From positions 8,995,001 to 9,059,000 of the forward strand of contig NZ_CP109178.1 in NCBI RefSeq assembly GCF_036248255.1: a stretch of 64,000 bases of DNA, in the 5' to 3' direction. A program made the position numbers and the translations under genes. The notes beneath the pieces are model-generated. The model saw only the letters and a list, made by a program, of their open reading frames with translations. It searched no databases and was not told the origin of the DNA. Positions 1 through 9,154 of the stretch are shown one piece after another (positions within the stretch are counted from its first letter, which is position 1; each line of letters opens with the position of its first letter). This DNA is from Streptomyces sp. NBC_01717 (GTDB lineage Bacteria; Actinomycetota; Actinomycetes; Streptomycetales; Streptomycetaceae).

Positions 1-201
1 ACATCGATGCGGCCGAACCGGCCGGCGACGGCCTGCACGGCGGACCGCGCGTCGTCCAGGCTGGTGGCCCATCAAGTTGTCCTGCGGGCCGCCGAGAGTC
101 TTCTCGACCTGTTCGGGGAGGCGGCCGGTGGCGACGACCCGGTGGCCCGCCCTGAGGGCCTCGCGGGCTTCAGGCGCCGTCGGCACCCATGCGGTGAACA
201 T
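1..201 (-). pseudogene. Short-chain dehydrogenase remnant (5' part, runs off left edge)
   Basis: Read on the minus strand, this gives an SDR-like stretch containing AGHRVVATGR, then after a shift of frame LDDARSAVQAVAGRFGRID. Both are typical of classical SDRs: the loop after the second Rossmann strand, and the run into the NNAG region. The N-terminal TGxxxGxG nucleotide-binding motif is absent. The two recognisable halves lie in different frames near position 75. I infer a decayed SDR gene whose 3' part lies left of the window. A sequencing error could explain the frame change but not the missing dinucleotide-binding motif. Confidence 0.5.
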
Positions 202-234
202 GTGGGGTGAGGCGAAAGCAGTCGGCGACGGTGG

Positions 235-1215
<981 letters not shown>

Positions 1216-1560
1216 CGGATACTCCTTGTCGTGGCGGCCGTCAGGCCTGGTCGGTGAGCCGGCGGCCGGTCTCTGCGCCGATACCGCTGCTCTCGCAACG
1301 GTGACGAGCGGTGCCGGTCAGTTTCGGAGCCATGAGGGCAGTGTCCTTTCCTCCGGACACGAGACGTGGCCTGTAGGGCGTCACGCCAGGTGAGAGGGGG
1401 ACCTTGCGAGTGCCGTGATCAGTGCATCTCAGGGGCCCGCCTTCCAGGCAACCACCCGACAGCCACGCGCGGACCCTTGTACGGGGTACCGCTCCACCGG
1501 GGGTCTGCCAGTACCTCCTTCGCGGGCTGAGACGCATGGGGGCCGCCGTACGGTGGATGT
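1216..1560. other. Divergent intergenic region between aldo/keto reductase and MmyB-type regulator
   Basis: No gene is supported here; short open frames have weak codon bias and no family signature. The region must hold promoters for both divergent genes. The clearest element is the -10-like TACGGT at 1549-1554, close to the regulator's start codon. Confidence 0.5.
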
Positions 1561-1563
1561 ATG
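1549..1563 (+). promoter_or_regulatory. -10 element for a probably leaderless start
   Basis: TACGGT at 1549-1554 fits the actinobacterial -10 consensus TANNNT. It is followed by 6 bases and then the ATG of the regulator at 1561. No Shine-Dalgarno sequence is present. Transcription starting about 7 bases after the -10 would begin at the A of ATG, giving a leaderless mRNA. Confidence 0.5.
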
Positions 1564-2448
1564 GACCGGAGCAGTGAGATCCGCGAGTTCCTGCGTACCC
1601 GCAGGGCCCGGATCACCCCTGAACAGGCCGGCCTCACCCCTCACCAGGGCGCCCGCCGCGTTTCGGGACTGCGGCGCGAAGAAGTCGCCCAACTGGCCGG
1701 AGTCAGCGTCGACTACTACATCCGCCTGGAACGGGGCCGCATCCAAGGTGTCTCGGAAGTCGTCTGGGAGGCCGTCGCCCGCGCTCTGCAGCTGGACGAC
1801 ACCGAACGCGCCCACCTCTTCGACCTCGCCCAGCCCGCCACCGGCCGGACCCGCCGCAGGCGTCCGCTCGCCCCGCAGAGGGTCCGTCCCGCCCTCTACC
1901 GCACCCTGGACGCCCTCGGTGTCCCCGCCATCGTCCAGGGCCGGCGCATGGACATCCTGGCGGCCAACCGGCTCGGATACGCCCTGGTCGCCGACTTCCA
2001 AGCCCGGCCCCACCGCGACCGCAACGCCGCACGCTTCGTCTTCCTCGACGAAGCCGCCCGCTCGCTGTACACCGACTGGGAACGGGTGGCCGCCGACTGC
2101 GTCGCCATCCTGCGCCTGTACGCCGGCCGCCACCCCGACGACCCACAACTCACCGAGCTGATCGGCGAACTGTCCCTGCACAGCGACGCGTTCCGCCGCA
2201 TGTGGGCCGACCACGACGTTCAGGCTCACACCACCGGTACCAAACGCCTCCACCACCCGCTGGTCGGCGACCTCACCCTCGACTACGTCGTCCTGGCCGT
2301 CGAAGACGACCCCGAGCAGACTCTCGTCATCTACACCCCGGAACCGGCCTCACCCACTGCTGAAGCCCTCAACATCCTGGCCAGCTGGACCGGCACGCCC
2401 CCCACCTGCCGGCCCGCTCCCGATCGGACGCCCGACACAGCAGGCTGA
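1561..2448 (+). CDS. Helix-turn-helix regulator with MmyB-type ligand-binding domain
   Basis: This is a 295-residue XRE/MmyB transcription factor. Residues of about 10-85 form the helix-turn-helix (GLRREEVAQLAGVSVDYYIR, then LERG). Residues of about 100-275 form the PAS-like MmyB ligand-binding domain, with the typical ALYRTLDAL, NRLGYAL and DYVVL segments. In this family the C-terminal domain is thought to bind fatty-acid-like ligands. The gene is divergent from the aldo/keto reductase at 235-1215 and probably senses a substrate that the reductase handles. The ATG has a -10 box 6 bases upstream and no ribosome site, so a leaderless transcript is likely. Confidence 0.92.
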   Translation: MDRSSEIREFLRTRRARITPEQAGLTPHQGARRVSGLRREEVAQLAGVSVDYYIRLERGRIQGVSEVVWEAVARALQLDDTERAHLFDLAQPATGRTRRRRPLAPQRVRPALYRTLDALGVPAIVQGRRMDILAANRLGYALVADFQARPHRDRNAARFVFLDEAARSLYTDWERVAADCVAILRLYAGRHPDDPQLTELIGELSLHSDAFRRMWADHDVQAHTTGTKRLHHPLVGDLTLDYVVLAVEDDPEQTLVIYTPEPASPTAEALNILASWTGTPPTCRPAPDRTPDTAG

Positions 2449-2561
2449 CCCCGCGCCGTCGGCTGCGGGCGCGAGCGGCACGTCGGCCGTGCAACTGCGC
2501 CTTGCCGACGCAGCCTGTCCGGCGCCGGACCACTCCCTGCATCCTGCCCGGCTGCTTTGAC

Positions 2562-3893
2562 TCATTCGGCCGTCTTGGGGGCCTGACTCCAGTTGTTGCC
2601 GGCGCCCGCCGGGTGTGGAGGGTGTGCGTGAGGTCTGCTGGGTCCTGCTGTCGGCCCGCGGTCGTCAACGCTGTGCACCACGCCATCGGCCCCCCTACCC
2701 GGATGATGCCGATCGTGGTGGGGGACCTGCTGACCGGGCGGCTTGCTCGGACTGCCCGGTGATTCGTCGCGCTGGACGACGATCATCGCCATGTCGTCGT
2801 TCAGGGGGCCTGCTGCGTACGCCTTGAGATCGGCGGTGATCTTCTGCACCAGTGGTCCGGGGGCCTGATCGCTCCAGGCGGCGGTGCGCTCGGCGAGCGG
2901 GTAGAAGGTGCCCTGTCCGTCGCGCGTCTCGCTGACGCCGTCGGTGTAGAGCAGGAGCCGGTCGCCGTAGGCGAACGGGAAGGTCGCCTGGACGTAGGAC
3001 TCGTCGGACAGCCCGCCGAGACCGAGAGGCAGTGCGGGGGTGGGCACATTGAGCGCGGTCGCGGTGCCATTGCGCAGCAGAAGCGGCGGCGGATGCCCGC
3101 AGCTGATCACGTGGACCACCGGCTCGTTGTCCGGGATGTCGACCACCACGGCGGTCACGAAGCGCTCCCCGACATCCGCCTCGGACCCTGAAGACTCCGA
3201 GAACTCCGCCAGGCCCCAGCGGACGGCGCCCTCCAGGTACGCGACCAGCTCCGGCAGTGGGGACTGGCGGTGGGCCGCGGCGCGGAAGGCGCCCAGCATG
3301 ATCGCGGTGTCGCTGATCGAGGCGAGGCCTTTGCCCCGTACGTCCCCGATGACCAGCCGGGTGGAGTCGGAGGCGCGGGCAACGGCATACAGGTCGCCGC
3401 CGATGCGGGTGTCGGCCTCGGCGCTGCGGTACTCCGAGGCGATGGACACCGGTCCGGCCCTGTCCGGCAGCGGGCGCAGGACGACGCGCTGTGTCGCGTC
3501 GGAGACCGAACGTACCCGGAGCAGCTCCAGCCACAGTCGGTCCCGCAGAAGAGAGAAGATCACCAAGAGGGTGGATAGCGCCGCGAGGGAGCCGAACTCG
3601 ACGAGGACACTCTCGGTGGTCAGGACGCCGCGCTCCGTCCCCGCGACGATGAGAGAAACCACCGCGAGCCCGCCGATCAACGCAGTGAGCCGAGGGCCCG
3701 CGACGACGGAGGTGACCGCCGGGGCCACGATGAGCAGGTGGCCCAGATGGATTTCCGGAGGCAGGAAGTGGTCGGCCACCGGTATGGCGACGATCAGCAC
3801 CAGAGGCACCACCAACCACAGAGGACCCGGCGCCGACCGTCGCCAGGACCGCAGGAACTGACCCAGTGGTGTGGTGATGCTCGCAGTTGTCAC
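2562..3893 (-). CDS. Membrane-anchored PP2C (SpoIIE-type) protein phosphatase
   Basis: This 443-residue serine/threonine phosphatase of the SpoIIE/RsbU type probably dephosphorylates an anti-sigma-factor antagonist. Hydrophobic segments at about 24-44, 50-66, 70-86 and 98-116 predict four membrane helices. The PP2C domain spans about 135-395, with metal ligands in IGGDLYAV (Asp167), VIGDVRGKG (Asp184), LYTDGVSETRD and LNDDMAMIVV. The last 40 residues are a His/Pro-rich tail with no recognised fold. I chose the GTG at 3893 because GAGGAG lies 8 bases upstream. An in-frame ATG at 3944 would add 17 residues but has no ribosome site. The gene is convergent with the MmyB regulator. Confidence 0.9.
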   Translation of the reverse strand: MTTASITTPLGQFLRSWRRSAPGPLWLVVPLVLIVAIPVADHFLPPEIHLGHLLIVAPAVTSVVAGPRLTALIGGLAVVSLIVAGTERGVLTTESVLVEFGSLAALSTLLVIFSLLRDRLWLELLRVRSVSDATQRVVLRPLPDRAGPVSIASEYRSAEADTRIGGDLYAVARASDSTRLVIGDVRGKGLASISDTAIMLGAFRAAAHRQSPLPELVAYLEGAVRWGLAEFSESSGSEADVGERFVTAVVVDIPDNEPVVHVISCGHPPPLLLRNGTATALNVPTPALPLGLGGLSDESYVQATFPFAYGDRLLLYTDGVSETRDGQGTFYPLAERTAAWSDQAPGPLVQKITADLKAYAAGPLNDDMAMIVVQRDESPGSPSKPPGQQVPHHDRHHPGRGADGVVHSVDDRGPTAGPSRPHAHPPHPAGAGNNWSQAPKTAE

Positions 3894-4350
3894 GTCGCTG
3901 CTCCTCGCCCTATACCTGCCAACGCGTCGCCGACCGTCGCTCATTCCGCCGTGCGCCGGTCAGCCGGTCACGGCCGCCTCCAGAGACCAGCGAGGATGAC
4001 CACGGTGTCGGGGCGGGGACGGGACAGTCACCCGGGGATCGGAAGGTCAGGCGGGGGTGTGCGGCTGTGACCGGCTGGATTCGACAAGTGCCCCCGTACC
4101 CGGTGGGGCAGGGGAGCACATCGGACCGGAGCCGGTGAACAGGGCCGGTACGGCTGTCAGAGGTGCTTGCCGAGGAAGTCGGTCAGCTTGGAGACGGCCG
4201 GAGTGACGGCCTCTTCTTTGTCGCAAGGGCCGACGTGTGTCGCGCCCGCGTCACGCCGGAACGGGGTACCGTGACGGACCGTGGTTGCGGGCGAGGTGCC
4301 ACCAGGACTACGGTCCGCCACGGTGCGAACGTTCTGACGGACAAGTCCTC
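3894..4350. other. Intergenic region, possible decayed coding end
   Basis: No confident gene. On the minus strand at about 4157-4255 an open frame ends with a protein-like stretch (EEAVTPAVSKLTDFLGKHL and stop). It has no credible start and no assignable family, and may be the tail of a lost gene. Confidence 0.35.
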
Positions 4351-4758
4351 TCAGCCCATGGCGTCGGTGGCCTGCGGGGTGTGAGTGAGCCGGTTCACCT
4401 GGATGTCCTTGCAATACGGGACGGTCCCGGTCCGCACTACGTAACCCGCCGAGATCCATGCCTGCGTGTCACGCAACAGGTACCAGACGTCGTTGCCGGC
4501 GATGGTCTGCGCCCGGACCTTGCATCGCAGGCCCACTTGATCCTGGTACTCGAGGATGTTCACCACCGACGAGTCGGTGCTGGGGTACTGCCGCTCGTTC
4601 AAACCACTCTGACTGGTCACCGTGGCATAGGGCTGTACGGGAGCAGTGACCTGAGCAGGAGCAGCAGCGGCAAGCAGCGGAGAACCGAGCACGACGACTG
4701 CGGCAGCACCCGAGCCCGCCGCGATGCGCCGAGCGCGCCTCTCCAAGATCTTCAACAT
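4351..4758 (-). CDS. Secreted SH3-domain protein
   Basis: This encodes a small exported protein of 135 residues. A basic N-terminus (KILERRARR) is followed by a hydrophobic stretch ending in LLAAAAPA, a Sec-type signal peptide likely cut near residue 33. The mature part resembles a bacterial SH3 domain, with SGLNERQYPSTDSSVVNIL followed by WYLL and WISAGYV, and it has two cysteines that may pair. Such domains usually bind cell-wall peptides. The ATG at 4758 is preceded by GAGAGGGA. It appears to be a single-gene unit. The binding partner is unknown. Confidence 0.82.
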   Translation of the reverse strand: MLKILERRARRIAAGSGAAAVVVLGSPLLAAAAPAQVTAPVQPYATVTSQSGLNERQYPSTDSSVVNILEYQDQVGLRCKVRAQTIAGNDVWYLLRDTQAWISAGYVVRTGTVPYCKDIQVNRLTHTPQATDAMG

Positions 4759-5379
4759 GACCCATCCCTCTCGCTCATTTCCTGACTCCGGATCACATCG
4801 GATCATTCCTGGGGGCGTACGCCTCGCACCCTGTGCTGCGCCAGCGCGTTGATCCCTCGAAAAGGCGATCACGACCGGGCGACCGGGCCACGCATGTCCA
4901 GATCGTGGTCGGGCCCCGAGCTGTGCCGGTTTCGGCGCCGGGAGGCATCGCCGGGCGCCGGTGCATGGACTGCTGTCACCCGCCGTGCGCCGCTGAGCCT
5001 TCAGCCACTGCATCGCGTACTGCCACCACCACCCGGCCGAGCTGTGCCCGGCACATGCATCAGCCAGTGGTGGGTGGCCGACACACTCATGGTGTGTGGC
5101 GACGCCCGCACCGATGGTGCGGATCGGGTCACTCCTTCCCGCGCAGACAGGGCCCGAAGAAGCGCGTATTCGGTTGCAGTGACGGCACTGCTCTCTGACC
5201 AGCACACAGGCGTGGTCACCGGCCCCCGCGATGCTTGAGACCTGCGCCAGGTGATCCCGGACACCGGTGAACGGGCCGGACTTCCACATACGGTGGTTGT
5301 TCCTCACTTCATGCGCACCAGGTCGGGCACGTCGCAAGGCGCCTTGCCGCCCTCAGGCACCGGGTCCATGCTTGGTGGC
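4759..5379. other. Intergenic region between SH3 protein and IclR regulator
   Basis: Open frames here have no family signature, no ribosome sites and poor third-position GC. I see no gene. A TACGGT hexamer at 5289-5294 could be the -10 of the regulator downstream. Confidence 0.4.
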
Positions 5380-6138
5380 ATGGGTGACCAGGTCGGCCCC
5401 GAGCTCATCGCGTCCGTCGAGCGCTCCCTGCGCCTGTTGGAGGCCGTAGGGGCGCACGAGGCAGGCGCCCCTGCGCAGCAGCTGGCCGTGGAGACGGGAC
5501 TGCCCTTGGCCGGCGTCCGTCGGTTGCTACCCGCACTCGCCCGGGACGGATACGTGACAGAGCTGGACGACGGCGCATTCGTCCTCTCCTGCAGACATCA
5601 CCCGCTCGGCGCGGATTACAACGGGAAGGAGCTGGTGGAGCGCATACGCCCGGTCCTGATGTCTCTACGGGACGATTTTTCGGTCGCTGTCTATCTGACC
5701 ATGTACGAGCAAGGCGAAATCCGTGTCATGGAAATCGTCGACAGTGCGCAGGCTCCGCGTGTGGACTTCTGGGTGGACTTCCAGGACGCCGGACACGCCA
5801 CCGCGCTGGGCAAGAGCGTGCTCCGTGAGCTGGACGAGGAGGCGCGCGCCGACTACCTCTCCCGGCACTCCCTGACCGAACTCACGCCCCGCACCATCAC
5901 GCGCAGGGAGGAGCTGATGCGGCAACTCGACTCCTCACTGACAGAACCGGTTGTCATGGACCGGGAAGAGTACTCCCGCGGAACGACGTGCGCCGCGGTG
6001 CCCGTGTACAGCGGTGACCAGGTCGGTTCGCTGGGTATCTCCTTCCGGTCGGACTGGATGTACCGGACCACCCGGGTCCGGACGGGGATGCTGTCGGCGG
6101 CGATGTGCTTGACCAGGAGGCTCTCGCTCCCTGACTGA
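5380..6138 (+). CDS. IclR-family transcriptional regulator
   Basis: This is a 252-residue regulator with an N-terminal winged helix (about 10-70: SVERSLRLLEAV, QQLAVETGLPLAGVRRLLPA). A C-terminal IclR effector-binding domain follows (about 80-250), with family segments DAGHATALGKSVL and REEYSRGTTCAAVPVY. The start is uncertain: in-frame ATGs at 5311 and 5368 and an open frame back to 5251 exist. I chose 5380 because it gives the usual short lead into the winged helix, although no start has a good ribosome site. The gene is convergent with the large phosphatase at 6178. The target is not evident; neighbours do not encode a catabolic pathway. Confidence 0.85.
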   Translation: MGDQVGPELIASVERSLRLLEAVGAHEAGAPAQQLAVETGLPLAGVRRLLPALARDGYVTELDDGAFVLSCRHHPLGADYNGKELVERIRPVLMSLRDDFSVAVYLTMYEQGEIRVMEIVDSAQAPRVDFWVDFQDAGHATALGKSVLRELDEEARADYLSRHSLTELTPRTITRREELMRQLDSSLTEPVVMDREEYSRGTTCAAVPVYSGDQVGSLGISFRSDWMYRTTRVRTGMLSAAMCLTRRLSLPD

Positions 6139-6177
6139 CCCCGGTCCGCCTGCCGCGCCCCCACGTAGCGCGTGCCC

Positions 6178-8565
6178 CTACTCGGGAAGGGGCTGCTCGG
6201 TCCAGATGGTCTTGCCTGTGCAGGTATGCCGCATTCCCCAGCGCTCGGTGAGCTGGGCGACCAGCATGAGGCCCCGTCCGCCCTCGTCAAAGATGCGGGC
6301 ACGGCGCAGGTGGGGTGCGGTGCTGCTGGCGTCGGAGACCTCGCAGATCAGTGTCCTTTCTTTGATCAGCCGCAGCTGAACGGGTGCGGAAGCGTAGCGG
6401 ATCGCGTTGGTCACCAGCTCGCTGACCACGAGTTCGGTGACGTAGGCCAGATCGTCCAGTCCCCAGGCGTGTAGTTGGGCGGTCGCCTTGGAACGCGCCT
6501 CGGCCACAAAGGCCGGATCGGCGGGAAGATCCCAGACGGCGACGTGCCCGTTGTCCAGGGCGCGGGTACGGGCGATGAGCAGCGCGACATCATCGGCGGG
6601 CCGCTCGCCGAGCAGAGTGTCGAGCACGCGGTCGCAGGTGGTCTCCAACGACGGAGCCGTGTCGGCGAGGGCCGTGCGCAGCGCGTGCAGGCCGGTGTTG
6701 ACATCGCGATGCTGGGCCTCGACAAGGCCGTCGGTGTACAGGGCCAGGAGGCTGCCTTCGGGCAGTTCGCGTTCAACCGCCTCGAACGGCAGTCCGCCAA
6801 GGCCGAGCGGTGGCCCGGTGGGCAGTTCGAGGAAGTCCACCGTGCCGTCAGGGGTCGCCAGAGCGGGCCATAGGTGGCCTGCGCTGGCGAGCGAGCACTT
6901 GCGGGAGATGGGGTCGTACACCGCGTACAGACAGGTGGCTCCGAATTCTCCGAAGGGTGCCCCGGTTCCGGCCTCGGGCCCGGACTTGAGCCGGACGACC
7001 AGGTCGTCCAGATGCGCGAGCAGTTCGTCCGGGGCCAGATCGACGTCGGCGAGGGCGCGTACCGCGGTGCGAAGGCGCCCCATCGCGGCAGAGGCGTGGA
7101 TCCCGTGGCCGACCACATCGCCGACAACCAGGGCGACGCGGGCGCCGGAGAGCGGGATCACGTCGAACCAGTCACCGCCGACACCGATTTTCGAGTCTGC
7201 GGGCAGGTAGCGGCTGGCTACGTCGACAGCGACCTGCTCGGCGATCCCCTGAGGCAGAAGGCTGTGCTGGAGGGCCAGTGTTGTCGCGTGTTCGCGCGTG
7301 TAGCGGCGCGCGTTGTCGAGGCAGACCGCGGCGCGCGCCGCAAGCTCCTTGGCGATCTGCAGGTCTGCCTGCTCGTACGGCGCGGCGGACGGATCCAGAC
7401 GGGCGAAGAACACGACGCCGAGGTTGGTGCCGCGGCCGCGTAGCGGCACCGACATCATCGAGTGCGCGTGGTGCCGACCCATCCAGGCGGACCGGACCGG
7501 GTCGTTGGCCAGCCAGCGGGTGATCTCGGGCTCGCCGACCTGGTGCACGGTGCCGCGACCGGTGGCCAGGCTGCGAGCAATCGGCGAGAACTCCGGGTAG
7601 CGGGACAACTCGCCGACCGCGACGACAGCCTTTACACCGGGGCGGGTCGCCACGCGCCGCAGCACCAGCGGACCGTCGTCGGGAACCGGTGGGGGCTCGT
7701 CGCCGCGCAGCACGGCGTCGAGAAGATCGACCGAGACGAAGTCCGCGAGGTCGGGGACGGCTACGTCGGCCAGTTCCTGCGCGGTGCGAGCGACGTCCAG
7801 GCTGCTGCCGATACGCTTGCTGGCCTCATCGAGCAGCGCAAGGCGTTCGCGGGCCGCGTACTGCTCGGAGAAGTCGAGCGCTGCCTGCTGCACGCCGTGC
7901 ACCAGGCCGAGGGAGTCCTTGAGCGGGGTGAAGTGGATGGTCCAGGCATGGGCTTGGGACTCTCCTGGCACCTTGACGTAGTTCTCGATGTGTTCGGGCT
8001 CCCCGGTACGCAACACGTGGTCGACGGACCGTTCAGGGGCCCGGAAGGCCGGATCGGGCATGTGCTCGGTGATCCGGAGCCCGCGAAGATCCTGCTCCGT
8101 GGCGGCGAGCTGCTTGGTCATGTGCTCATTGACCCGCAGGAACCGGCCCTCGGTGTCGTAGATCGCCAGGGCGAACGGGGACTGGTCGAACGACCAGCGG
8201 ATCAGAGGGTCCATGTCGCGGTTCTCCTCCCGCTCCCGAACGCCCTCCAGCAGCCATCCGGCTCGCCCGTCACCCGTGGGCAGCGGACGCGCCCGCAGTC
8301 GGCATTCGACCGCGCTGCCGTCCCGGTGGCGCAGTACCACGTGTCCCGTCCAATCCTCCTGCCGATCGAAACGCCCACGGACACCAGCGGGGAGGGGCGA
8401 AACAAGCAGCGCCGCCGCGAGCCGGCCGACGGCCTCACCGGCGGAGTACCCGAGCAACTGTTCCGCACCGGTGCTCCAGCCGGTCAGCGTTCCGTCCGCA
8501 GCCGCCACGGCCAGAGCCGCGGCGGAGGTGAGGGAGTCACCTGGCATGCTTGCCGGTGTGTCCAT
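6178..8565 (-). CDS. PAS-PAS-GAF-PP2C-ATPase multidomain phosphatase/anti-sigma kinase
   Basis: This 795-residue soluble signalling protein has two PAS domains (about 10-110 and 120-235), a GAF domain (about 245-400), a SpoIIE-type PP2C phosphatase (about 420-640) and a C-terminal RsbW-like ATPase (about 665-795). PP2C ligands are in VGGDWFDV, VVGDVVGHG, LYTDGLVEAQH and PADDVALLI. The ATPase N-box is VSELVTNAIRYA and the G-box is DEGGRGL. Such proteins combine dephosphorylation of an antagonist with phosphorylation or binding of sigma partners. I chose the ATG at 8565, with AAGGCGAG upstream; the frame stays open further but looks noncoding. It is divergent from a second phosphatase at 9155. 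Confidence 0.93.
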   Translation of the reverse strand: MDTPASMPGDSLTSAAALAVAAADGTLTGWSTGAEQLLGYSAGEAVGRLAAALLVSPLPAGVRGRFDRQEDWTGHVVLRHRDGSAVECRLRARPLPTGDGRAGWLLEGVREREENRDMDPLIRWSFDQSPFALAIYDTEGRFLRVNEHMTKQLAATEQDLRGLRITEHMPDPAFRAPERSVDHVLRTGEPEHIENYVKVPGESQAHAWTIHFTPLKDSLGLVHGVQQAALDFSEQYAARERLALLDEASKRIGSSLDVARTAQELADVAVPDLADFVSVDLLDAVLRGDEPPPVPDDGPLVLRRVATRPGVKAVVAVGELSRYPEFSPIARSLATGRGTVHQVGEPEITRWLANDPVRSAWMGRHHAHSMMSVPLRGRGTNLGVVFFARLDPSAAPYEQADLQIAKELAARAAVCLDNARRYTREHATTLALQHSLLPQGIAEQVAVDVASRYLPADSKIGVGGDWFDVIPLSGARVALVVGDVVGHGIHASAAMGRLRTAVRALADVDLAPDELLAHLDDLVVRLKSGPEAGTGAPFGEFGATCLYAVYDPISRKCSLASAGHLWPALATPDGTVDFLELPTGPPLGLGGLPFEAVERELPEGSLLALYTDGLVEAQHRDVNTGLHALRTALADTAPSLETTCDRVLDTLLGERPADDVALLIARTRALDNGHVAVWDLPADPAFVAEARSKATAQLHAWGLDDLAYVTELVVSELVTNAIRYASAPVQLRLIKERTLICEVSDASSTAPHLRRARIFDEGGRGLMLVAQLTERWGMRHTCTGKTIWTEQPLPE

Positions 8566-9154
8566 GGGCCGATCATCTCGCCTTCGAGTCCACTGGTGAT
8601 TCAAGGATCTCTCGGTCCTGCCGCCAGATCGCGTCAAGCGGGATCGCACGTGCTGGACGCAGTGAATCGGACTCCGGGGGAACCAGCGAGACACGCCACA
8701 GTGACGGTCCGTAACGGTTGTCGGCGATCGACTGCCGGCACCGCGCCGATCATCGGGGGATCTGATCCGGTGGTGCCGCGCCTGCTCCGCAGAGTGAGGC
8801 GGGACAGCGGTCGAGTGCCGTCCGCCGGACGTGTCGAGCTTCCACCACCCGTGGGGGAGCCCCGCCGGAGGCTCCTGAGGGCCCCGCCCGGCCGTGTGAG
8901 ACCACGGTTCCCACCGCCTTCGTGCCCCGGCTGGGGTCTGCTCGCCCTTCGACCTGGACGGATGGCTGCCACCCGCCCACACCCCGGCCTCCAGCCGGAG
9001 GATGCCTCATGCTGATCCTTTGCGCCTTCCTCCATCCGCCAGGGCCTCAGGCTGTGGTCAGTAGCGCCGGGAGAGAGGATGGAAGACGATGAGAGGCCTG
9101 GTGAGGGGGCCACGGAGTCGGGCACGGCGATGAATTTGGGAGAAGAGGTGCCTC
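8566..9154. other. Divergent intergenic region between two SpoIIE-type phosphatase genes
   Basis: No gene is supported in this 589-base stretch. A small GGAGCC/GGCTCC inverted repeat lies near 8857-8876. Promoters for both divergent phosphatase genes must lie here, but I see no convincing -35/-10 pair. Confidence 0.4.

Noticed and set aside
4157..4459. Minus-strand frame ending EEAVTPAVSKLTDFLGKHL
   Set aside because: The tail looks protein-like but I cannot assign a family, and the start would lie inside the SH3 gene; kept only as a note for the gap.
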